Assembly (NCBI GenBank): GCA_025350775.1
Contig: JANXXF010000109.1
Span: forward strand, 1 to 5,390
Length of the DNA: 5,390 nt
Direction: 5' to 3'
Source of the DNA: Actinomycetes bacterium
GTDB lineage: Bacteria > Actinomycetota > Thermoleophilia > Gaiellales > Gaiellaceae
Shown here in pieces: positions 1 to 5,390 of this stretch; the stretch's first letter is position 1; each line of letters starts with the position of its first letter. The translations under genes and the position numbers were made by a program. The notes beneath the pieces were generated by a model. That model ran no database searches and was not told the origin of the DNA. It saw nothing but the letters and a program-made list of their open reading frames with translations.

Positions 1-678
1 CACGAATTCGCCGACGATCGGGATGAAGCACAACAGCACGCCGGCGCCGACGCCGGGCAGCGACAGCGGGAACGTCACCTTGAAGAACGCCACGGGCCGC
101 GACGCGTAGAGGTCCTCGGCCGCCTCGACCAGCCGCTTGTCGACCTGCTCGAGGCTGGCGTACAGCGGCAGCGCCATGAACGGCAGGAAGTTGTAGGTGA
201 TGCCCGCCACCACCGCGGTCGACGTAGCCAGCAGCCGCCCGTCGGCGCCGATGATGCCGAGCCAGCGGAACGCCCCGGCCACGAAGCCCTCGTCGGCGAG
301 GATCGTCTGCCAGGCGAGCGTGCGGATGAGGTACGTCACGAAGAACGGGGCGATCACCAACACCAGCAGCAGGTTCTTCCAGCGGCCGCCGCGGAACGCG
401 ATCCAGTATGCGAGCGGGTAGCTGATGACGAAGGCGAGCAGCGTCGCGATGCCGGCGTACTGGAGCGAGCGCAGGAGCTGCTCCTGGTAGCGCCCCAGCG
501 CGTCTGCGTAGTTCCCCCACGCCCAGGTGAAGGCGTAGCCGAAGTCGGGGTCGCCCGTCTGCAGCGACGACTCGGCCAGGTAGTACACCGGCACGACGAA
601 GAACACCGCGAGCCAGGCCAGGCCCACGGCCAGCAGCCCGTAGGGCGTCAACCACCGGTGCCGGTGCAGGAACCCCAT
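1..678 (-). CDS. potB: Polyamine ABC transporter permease, PotB-type (3' end cut by window)
   Basis: Inner-membrane permease subunit of a spermidine/putrescine-type ABC importer. I translated it by hand from an ATG at 676-678; the frame stays open for 226 codons to base 1, so the C-terminus is missing (PotB proteins are usually about 280-300 residues). Hydrophobic segments lie at roughly residues 12-33, 71-95, 102-123, 152-176 and 205-226. PFFVTYLIRTLAW (111-123) resembles the PotB signature around the second and third helices. The cytoplasmic EAA loop that docks on the ATPase is at about 185-209 (EAAEDLYAS, then FPLSLPG); it has Tyr191 where the general EAA consensus has Gly. It starts 15 bases after the potD stop. 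Only a GGGG run abutting the ATG could serve as a Shine-Dalgarno, so translation may depend on coupling to potD. A partner PotC permease probably follows outside the window. The family call is firm; the exact ligand is inferred from neighbours. Confidence 0.93.
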   Translation of the reverse strand, partial: MGFLHRHRWLTPYGLLAVGLAWLAVFFVVPVYYLAESSLQTGDPDFGYAFTWAWGNYADALGRYQEQLLRSLQYAGIATLLAFVISYPLAYWIAFRGGRWKNLLLVLVIAPFFVTYLIRTLAWQTILADEGFVAGAFRWLGIIGADGRLLATSTAVVAGITYNFLPFMALPLYASLEQVDKRLVEAAEDLYASRPVAFFKVTFPLSLPGVGAGVLLCFIPIVGEFV

Positions 679-693
679 CCCCGTAGAGTGGCG

Positions 694-1824
694 TCAGGCT
701 CCGACGAGCGCCTGGAACTTCTCCTTGTAACCCTTGTTGTCGGCCGCCACGGGATCGTAGGAGCGGAGTCGCGCGCGGGTCTTCGCGTCGGGGAAGATCA
801 GACGGTTCGCAAGTACCTTCGGGTCGGTCTTGGCGAGCACCTGCTCGATGCCCAGCACGGGCCCGGGGTACGCAACGTAGTCGACGATGCCGGCCGATAC
901 CGCCGGGTCGTAGACGAAGTTCATGAACTCCGACGCGAGCGCGACGTTGCCCTTCTTCGGGATCAGCATGTTGTCGCTGAGCAGGATGCCGCCGGCCGCG
1001 GGGATTGCGAACGCCAGGCCGGGCTTGTCGATCTGCAGCTGCGCGACGTCGCCCGACCAGGCGAAGGCGGCGAGCACATCGCCCTTGGCCAGCAGCGGCG
1101 CGTAGTCGTTGCCCGTGAACTGGCGGATCTGCCCGCCGTCGAGCGCCTTCTGGATCTTCCTGATCGCGCGGTCGAACGAGGCTGCGGTGACTTTCGTCGG
1201 GTCGTCGCCGTTCGACAGCATCACGAGACCGGTCGTCTCGGGCAGCTCCGACAGCAGCGTGACCTTGCCGCGCAGCTTCCGGTCGGTGAGCAGCTGGTCG
1301 ACCGAGGTGATCTCGTAGCCGACCCGCTTCGGATCGTAGCCGATGCCGGCCATGAAGGTGAGCCACGGCAGGCTGTACTCGCGCTTCGGGTCCCAGGACG
1401 GGTGCGCCAGGCCGGGCTGGAGGTTCTTGCTGTTGGGGATCTTCGCCCGATCGAGCTTCTCGACCCAGCCGAGCCGGACGAGGCGGGCGGCCATCCAGTC
1501 GGTGAGCACCATGATGTCGCGATCGATCGACTGGCCGCGGCGCAACGGCTCGCGCACCTTCCCGAAGAACGAGTTGTTGTCGTTGACGTCTTCGAGGTAC
1601 TTGACCTTGATGCCGGTCTTCTTCGTGAACGCGTCGAGCGACGGGTGCCGCTTCGTCTTCTCGTCGAGGTCGATGTAGAGCGGCCAGTTGGAGATCGTCA
1701 GCGTCTTGCTGTCGGCCTGCGACAACCGGGTCGCGGCGCTCGCGAGCGAGGGCAGGGCAAGCGCGGCGGCGCCACCGAGAGCGGTGCGCTGGACGAACTG
1801 ACGGCGGGTGCTCCGGGTGGTCAA
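694..1824 (-). CDS. potD: PotD-type extracellular polyamine-binding protein with Tat-like signal
   Basis: Periplasmic/extracellular solute-binding protein (376 aa) that delivers ligand to the Pot permeases. The N-terminus has a twin-arginine motif (TRRQFVQ, residues 6-12), a hydrophobic Ala/Leu stretch (15-28) and an Ala-x-Ala site near residue 30. There is no lipobox and no Cys anywhere in the protein. Aligned from memory to E. coli PotD, several ligand contacts are present: Trp47 and Tyr50 (NWPLY), Thr108 and Trp110, Glu193 and Glu196 (SELPE), Trp256 (FAWSGD), Asp284 (LLSDNMLIP) and Tyr319 (AYPGP). The Trp equivalent to E. coli Trp255 is Leu282. The TTG start at 1824-1822 is chosen because AGGAGG lies 7 bases upstream and the signal peptide begins there. 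It overlaps the potA stop by 4 bases (TTGA), indicating translational coupling. Length fits the family. Polyamine specificity is inferred; another amino compound is possible. Confidence 0.93.
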   Translation of the reverse strand: MTTRSTRRQFVQRTALGGAAALALPSLASAATRLSQADSKTLTISNWPLYIDLDEKTKRHPSLDAFTKKTGIKVKYLEDVNDNNSFFGKVREPLRRGQSIDRDIMVLTDWMAARLVRLGWVEKLDRAKIPNSKNLQPGLAHPSWDPKREYSLPWLTFMAGIGYDPKRVGYEITSVDQLLTDRKLRGKVTLLSELPETTGLVMLSNGDDPTKVTAASFDRAIRKIQKALDGGQIRQFTGNDYAPLLAKGDVLAAFAWSGDVAQLQIDKPGLAFAIPAAGGILLSDNMLIPKKGNVALASEFMNFVYDPAVSAGIVDYVAYPGPVLGIEQVLAKTDPKVLANRLIFPDAKTRARLRSYDPVAADNKGYKEKFQALVGA

Positions 1825-2900
1825 CCTGATCCCTCCTCGTTGGATTCGACGACGAACGTCACCTGCGGGTCAAAGGTGAGCGCGACGCTGGAGCCCGGCG
1901 CGAGCGTGTCGGCGCCAGGAGCAGCATTCTGCATATAGAGGACGAGCGTCGCCGCTTGTGTAGCGACAAGGTACTGCGTCGAGACGCCCACGTAGGAGCT
2001 CTCGGCCACGGTGCCGCGCAGCACGTTGACGCCGTCGTCGCCGAGGCGCAGCTTCTCGGGGCGGACGCCGACCGCGACGCTGCCCGTGCGGCCAGCCAGC
2101 GCGGCGGGGCCGACGCGGAGCACGGTGCCGTCGACGAGCCGGACGGCAGCGGGGCCGCAGACACTGCCGCGCAGCAGGTTCGAGGCGCCGAGAAAGCCGG
2201 CGACGAAGGCGGTCGCCGGGCTCTCGTACAGCTCGACGGGAGTGCCGAGCTGCTCGATGTGGCCGCCGTTCATGATCGCGATCGTGTCGGCCATGGTCAT
2301 GGCCTCTTCCTGGTCGTGCGTGACGTGCACGAAGGTAATACCGAGCTCGCTCTGGATGCGCTTCAGCTCGAGCTGCATCTGGCGGCGCAGCTTGAGGTCG
2401 AGCGCGCCGAGCGGCTCGTCGAGGAGGAGCACCCGCGGCCGGTTGACGAGCGCCCGCGCGAGCGCGACGCGCTGCTGCTGCCCGCCGGAGAGCTGGCGCG
2501 GCCGCCGCCTGTCATAGCCGGCAAGCCCGACGAGCTCGAGCATCGACAGCGTCCGCGTGCGCAGCTCGTCACCGCGGACGCCCTTGCGCCGGAGCCCGAA
2601 GGCGACGTTCTCGAAGAGGGTCAGGTGGGGGAACAGCGCGTACGACTGGAATACCGTGTTGACGTCGCGCCGGTAGGGCGGCAGGCCCGTCACGTCTGCC
2701 TCGCCGAGGTAGATGACGCCGTCGCTGGGCTGCTCGAAGCCGCCGATCATGCGCAGCGTGGTGGTCTTGCCGCAGCCGGACGGCCCCAGCAGCGCAAAGA
2801 AGCTGCCTGCGGGGATCTCGAGCGAGATGTCGTCCACCGCGACGACGCCGTCGAAGCGCTTCGTGACACGCTCGATGCGGACGTCAGCGGCGGACGGCAT
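1821..2900 (-). CDS. potA: Polyamine ABC transporter ATP-binding protein, PotA-type
   Basis: Cytoplasmic ATPase that powers the Pot importer. Numbered from the ATG at 2900 (359 aa): Walker A GPSGCGKT at 39-46, Q-loop Gln at about 85 (VFQSYALFPHLT), signature LSGGQQQR at 137-144, Walker B VLLLDEP at 157-163 with catalytic Glu162, D-loop GALD at 165-168, and switch His195 (VTHDQEEAM). All catalytic residues are intact. Residues from about 240 onward (ASNLLRG, VGVRPEKL, AESSYVG) form the TOBE-type regulatory domain typical of PotA/MalK-class ATPases. The frame also allows a GTG start at 2906, directly after the aminotransferase TAA. I prefer the ATG at 2900, six bases after that stop with a partial AAGTGG Shine-Dalgarno, but the choice is not certain. 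The 3' end overlaps potD, and the last codons contain potD's ribosome-binding site. PotA versus another TOBE-type importer ATPase is settled by the PotD/PotB neighbours. Confidence 0.95.
   Translation of the reverse strand: MPSAADVRIERVTKRFDGVVAVDDISLEIPAGSFFALLGPSGCGKTTTLRMIGGFEQPSDGVIYLGEADVTGLPPYRRDVNTVFQSYALFPHLTLFENVAFGLRRKGVRGDELRTRTLSMLELVGLAGYDRRRPRQLSGGQQQRVALARALVNRPRVLLLDEPLGALDLKLRRQMQLELKRIQSELGITFVHVTHDQEEAMTMADTIAIMNGGHIEQLGTPVELYESPATAFVAGFLGASNLLRGSVCGPAAVRLVDGTVLRVGPAALAGRTGSVAVGVRPEKLRLGDDGVNVLRGTVAESSYVGVSTQYLVATQAATLVLYMQNAAPGADTLAPGSSVALTFDPQVTFVVESNEEGSG
1832..1837 (-). promoter_or_regulatory. Shine-Dalgarno of potD, embedded in the end of potA
   Basis: The minus strand reads AGGAGG here, within a longer GAGGAGGGA, 7 bases before the TTG at 1824-1822. 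This is the strongest ribosome-binding site in the window and it decides the potD start. It lies inside the last potA codons, so ribosomes ending potA translation pass over it before the overlapping TTGA stop/start. Confidence 0.85.
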
Positions 2901-2906
2901 GCCCAC

Positions 2907-4310
2907 TTACGCGCAGAACCGGGTCCAGGCCTCAGTGAACACGTCGCCGAGAATACCCGCAATCCGGTCGAACTCCGCCTGGCCGGCAACGAGCGGCGGG
3001 CAGATGCAAACGAGCGGGTCGCCACGGTCGTCGGTGCGGCAGATCAGGCCCGCCTCGTACAGCCGCGGCGTGAGGAAGCCGCGCAGCAGCGCCTCCGACT
3101 CCTCGGGCTCGAAGGTCTGTTTCGTCTCCTTGTCGCGGACGAGCTCGAGCGCGTAGAAGAAGCCCTCGCCGCGCAGGTCGCCGACGATCGGCAGGTCGAG
3201 CAGTGGCGCGAGCGTCGCGCGGAAGGCGCCCTCGGTAGCGCGCACGTGCTCGACGAGGCGCTCGCGACGCAGGATCTCGATGTTCTTCAGTGCGATCGCC
3301 GCCTGTACCGGATGGCCGCCGAACGTCGAGCCGTGGCTGAACATCGCACCCTCCTCGAGGAAGGGCTCCATCAGCCGGTCGCTGGCGATGAGCGCGCCGA
3401 TCGTGCCGTAGCCGGACGACAGGCCCTTGGCGACCGTCAGCATGTCGGGCTGCATGTCGTGGCGATCGGTGCCGAGCCACTCGCCGAGACGGCCGAAGCC
3501 GCAGATCACCTCGTCGGCGCACAGCAGGATGCCGTAGTCGTCGCAGAGAGCACGGACGCCCTCGAGGTAGCCGGCCGGCGGCACGAGGCAGCCGCCGGAG
3601 TTCTGCACCGGCTCGAGCACGACGAGCGCGACGGTGTCGGGGCCGGCCTGGATGATCTCCTGCTCCAGCTCCTCGAGCAGGAACGCGGTGAACTCGGCCT
3701 CGGTCTCGTCGGCGGGCCGCCGGTAGCCGTTCGTGTTCGCGATGTGGATCACCTCGGGGACGAGCGGCTCGAACGGCTGCCGCAGCTGCGGCACCCCGTT
3801 GATCGAGAGCGCGCCCATCGTCGTGCCGTGGTAGGCGAGCTTGCGCGAGATCGCCTTCCAGCGGCGCTGCCCGTTGCCCAGGTGGAACTGGCGGGCCAGC
3901 TTCCACGCCGTCTCGACGGCCTCGGAGCCGCCCGAGACGAAGAACACACGGTTGAGGTCGCCCGGCGCGAGCTCGGCGAGCTCGGCGGCAAGCCTGATGG
4001 CCGCAGGGTGCGCGTAGCTCCAGTTGGAGTAGTACGGCAGCTCGCGCATCTGCTCGAGCGCGGCCTGCCCGATCTCCTCGCCAAACGAGTAGCCGACCTG
4101 CACGGTGAAGAGGCCGGCAAGCCCGTCGAGGAAACGCTTACCGTTGATGTCCTCGAGATAACAGCCGTCGCCCCGCACGATGATCGGGACGTCCTCATCG
4201 AGGTAGCCACCCATGCGGGTGAAGTGCAACCAGAGGTGTTTACGGGCGAGCTCCGGGAGCTCGCCGGTACTTCGGGCCTTGGAGCTGGGTTTTCGGACGC
4301 TGATTGCCAT
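2907..4310 (-). CDS. Class III PLP-dependent aminotransferase (omega-aminotransferase, putative polyamine/diamine:keto-acid)
   Basis: Cytoplasmic fold-type I aminotransferase of 467 aa, a usual length for the family. It transfers a terminal amino group from an amine or omega-amino acid to a keto acid. Visible motifs: SGGSEAVETAWKLAR (126-140, PLP phosphate loop), AYHGTT (159-164, ring-stacking Tyr160), EPVQNSGG (233-240), ADEVICGFGR (265-274, with Asp266 contacting the PLP nitrogen), TVAKGLSSGY (292-301, with Lys295 the Schiff-base lysine) and HGSTFGGHP (326-334, phosphate-binding Thr329). Arg425 in GLICRTDD is a candidate for the substrate-carboxylate Arg. The sequence closely resembles actinobacterial proteins usually labelled aspartate aminotransferase family that sit beside polyamine transporters, so putrescine- or GABA-type substrates are the best guess. 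The ATG at 4310 follows the flavoprotein stop by 12 bases; no clear Shine-Dalgarno is present, suggesting coupled translation. The stop abuts potA. The family is certain, the substrate is inferred. Confidence 0.93.
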   Translation of the reverse strand: MAISVRKPSSKARSTGELPELARKHLWLHFTRMGGYLDEDVPIIVRGDGCYLEDINGKRFLDGLAGLFTVQVGYSFGEEIGQAALEQMRELPYYSNWSYAHPAAIRLAAELAELAPGDLNRVFFVSGGSEAVETAWKLARQFHLGNGQRRWKAISRKLAYHGTTMGALSINGVPQLRQPFEPLVPEVIHIANTNGYRRPADETEAEFTAFLLEELEQEIIQAGPDTVALVVLEPVQNSGGCLVPPAGYLEGVRALCDDYGILLCADEVICGFGRLGEWLGTDRHDMQPDMLTVAKGLSSGYGTIGALIASDRLMEPFLEEGAMFSHGSTFGGHPVQAAIALKNIEILRRERLVEHVRATEGAFRATLAPLLDLPIVGDLRGEGFFYALELVRDKETKQTFEPEESEALLRGFLTPRLYEAGLICRTDDRGDPLVCICPPLVAGQAEFDRIAGILGDVFTEAWTRFCA

Positions 4311-4322
4311 GATCTGTGAAGG

Positions 4323-5390
4323 CTACAGGGAGAGGCCGACGCCGGCCAGGTAGCCGAGGCCGAGCGCGCCCAGCAGGCCGTTCCCGGCCAGGTAGCCGTC
4401 GGCGCCGTGGCCGGAGATGCCCTGGGCGGCGCCACCGGCCGCGTAGAGGCCGGCGAGCGGGCGGCCGCCTCGCAGCACACGGGCCGCGCCGTCGGTGCGC
4501 AGGCCGCCCTGGGTGTGGAAGAGGGCGCCGGCGATACGCACCGCGACATAGGGCGCCTGCAGGGGCGCCTCCCAGGCGGTGCGGCCGAAAGGGTCGGGAG
4601 CGCCTGCGCGCGCGCAGGCGTCGGCGGCAGCGAGCGTGGCGGCGAGCACCTCGGAGTCTGCACCGATCAGCGCGGCCAGCTCCTCGCTGTCGCCGGCACG
4701 GCGGATCGCGCCCGACGCGCGCAGCCGCTGCCAGTCAGCGAACGGCTCGAGCGTCGCCTCGATGCGATCATCGATCACCGTCCAGGCGTGCGCACCGGGC
4801 TGTGCTATCACCCGTCGCGCGAACTCCGAGTAGCCCGTCGACTCGTCGCCGAAGCGCTCGCCCCGAGCGTTGACGATGACGCCGCCGTGCACCACCGTCG
4901 CCCACGTCACGATCACAGAGTGCGGGTCGGCGACCGAGCCGTGACCCTGGTAGGCGTCGAGGTACGCGGTGTCGGCGCCGAGCCGCTGGCCGATCAGCAG
5001 GCCGTCGCCGTTGGCGCCGTCGCCACCGTGGTAGAGGCCGCCGACGATCTCCGGGCAGTAGCGCCGCACGAGCTCCGCGTTGGCGCCGAAGCCGCAGGTC
5101 GCGAGTACCACACTGCGCGTGTCGACGCGCTCGCGCGCGCGATCGGGGGTCTCGGCGATGGCGGCGCGCACGGCGCCGTCGCCGTCGAGCTCGACGTCCA
5201 CGAGCCGCAGCGGCGCCACCAGCTCGAGCCCGTCGGTGCGCTGGGCCGTCTCCAGCAGCAGTCGCAGCAGCGTCGAGCCGGCGCGGTCGGCAACGGTGTG
5301 ACAGCGCAGCTGCGTGTGGCCGGGATAGAGGAAGTCGGTGACGAGCTCGAGGGGCACGGCGCAGCGGTCGGCGAGCCACTCAACGAGCGC
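4323..5390 (-). CDS. FAD-dependent oxidoreductase, fumarate reductase/succinate dehydrogenase flavoprotein type (5' end cut by window)
   Basis: C-terminal 355 residues of an FAD-binding oxidoreductase. The frame is open to base 5390; a GTG at 5357 is internal, because coding-like sequence (ALVEWLADRC) precedes it. The N-terminal dinucleotide-binding GxGxxG is outside the window. Numbered from the window edge: VLATCGFGAN (95-104) is the late FAD-contact motif; GDGLLIGQRLGAD (128-140) is typical of this class; then His150 (YQGHGS), Arg179 (RGERFGDES) and His292 (HTQGGL), which align with the catalytic His, proton-donor Arg and second His of flavocytochrome c fumarate reductase. GLYAAGG (314-320) and the Gly-rich end (325-339) are the final FAD-binding strand. 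The Arg of the usual GANRLGGN motif is absent; the sequence there is GADGYLAGN. It ends 12 bases before the aminotransferase. Substrate unknown; fumarate reductase, ketosteroid dehydrogenase-like or tricarballylate dehydrogenase-like roles cannot be separated here. Confidence 0.88.
   Translation of the reverse strand, partial: ALVEWLADRCAVPLELVTDFLYPGHTQLRCHTVADRAGSTLLRLLLETAQRTDGLELVAPLRLVDVELDGDGAVRAAIAETPDRARERVDTRSVVLATCGFGANAELVRRYCPEIVGGLYHGGDGANGDGLLIGQRLGADTAYLDAYQGHGSVADPHSVIVTWATVVHGGVIVNARGERFGDESTGYSEFARRVIAQPGAHAWTVIDDRIEATLEPFADWQRLRASGAIRRAGDSEELAALIGADSEVLAATLAAADACARAGAPDPFGRTAWEAPLQAPYVAVRIAGALFHTQGGLRTDGAARVLRGGRPLAGLYAAGGAAQGISGHGADGYLAGNGLLGALGLGYLAGVGLSL
4601..4620. repeat. 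Perfect 20-bp palindrome inside the flavoprotein gene
   Basis: Half-site CGCCTGCGCG is followed at once by its exact reverse complement, with no spacer and no mismatch. It does not extend past 20 bases (4600 is G, 4621 is T). It encodes part of an Ala/Arg-rich stretch (ACARAG) of the flavoprotein, so it may be only a product of GC-rich Ala and Arg codons. No function can be assigned. Confidence 0.6.

Noticed and set aside
679..693. Possible regulatory gap between potD and potB
   Set aside because: Only 15 bases, with no inverted repeat or promoter-like sequence.
658..1938. 426-codon plus-strand open frame antisense to potD
   Set aside because: Same compositional shadow: low-complexity Arg/Val/Asp/Glu-rich product over a complete PotD-type gene with signal peptide and ligand residues.
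2932..3906. 324-codon minus-strand frame inside the aminotransferase
   Set aside because: Off-frame shadow of the aminotransferase; the composition is Arg/Ala/Pro-rich and the conserved PLP motifs are all in the other frame.
3965..3990. Short tandem GCGAGCTCG-type repeat
   Set aside because: It encodes the AELAEL helix of the aminotransferase and is explained by repeated Ala-Glu-Leu codons; only two copies.
1956..4319. 787-codon plus-strand open frame antisense to potA and the aminotransferase
   Set aside because: It covers two clearly real genes with intact catalytic motifs on the other strand. Its product is rich in Arg, Ala, Asp, Glu and His with no domain I recognise, as expected for an antisense frame of high-GC genes that lacks stop codons.
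4316..4873. 185-codon plus-strand open frame rich in Arg and Gly
   Set aside because: Antisense to the conserved FAD-binding end of the flavoprotein; the Arg-rich repeats are typical of out-of-frame GC-rich sequence.

Overview
The window is very G+C-rich by eye and almost wholly coding. All five credible genes lie on the minus strand, and the largest gap between them is 15 bases. The protein sequences look actinobacterial (Actinomycetota). The class III aminotransferase resembles the form common in that phylum next to polyamine transporters. The transporter order (ATPase, binding protein, permease) also matches actinobacterial polyamine loci. Genus cannot be read from the sequence.

In transcription order, from high to low coordinate: (1) 5390-4323, the C-terminal 355 residues of an FAD-dependent oxidoreductase of the fumarate reductase/succinate dehydrogenase flavoprotein class, with its N-terminus outside the window; (2) 4310-2907, a complete PLP-dependent class III (omega) aminotransferase; (3) 2900-1821, a PotA-type ABC ATPase with a C-terminal TOBE region; (4) 1824-694, a PotD-type solute-binding protein with a twin-arginine signal, which overlaps potA by 4 bases and starts at TTG behind a strong Shine-Dalgarno; (5) 678-1, the first 226 residues of a PotB-type permease, cut by the window edge. 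A PotC-type second permease is expected just beyond base 1. No internal promoter or terminator is visible, so this looks like the middle of one operon whose promoter lies upstream of the flavoprotein.

Inferred working model: PotA/B/(C)/D imports a polyamine such as putrescine or spermidine, or a related diamine or amino compound. The aminotransferase removes the terminal amino group onto a keto acid, giving an aminoaldehyde for further oxidation. The flavoprotein is the odd member: it is not one of the usual polyamine-catabolic oxidases, and it lacks the substrate-binding Arg of fumarate reductases. Together with a Trp-to-Leu change in the binding-protein pocket, this suggests the ligand may not be a standard polyamine.

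No RNA gene, mobile element, CRISPR array or undescribed system was seen. The large plus-strand open frames are read as antisense shadows of the high-GC genes. The most useful leads are the unassigned flavoprotein, the altered PotD pocket and the cysteine-free Tat-type binding protein.
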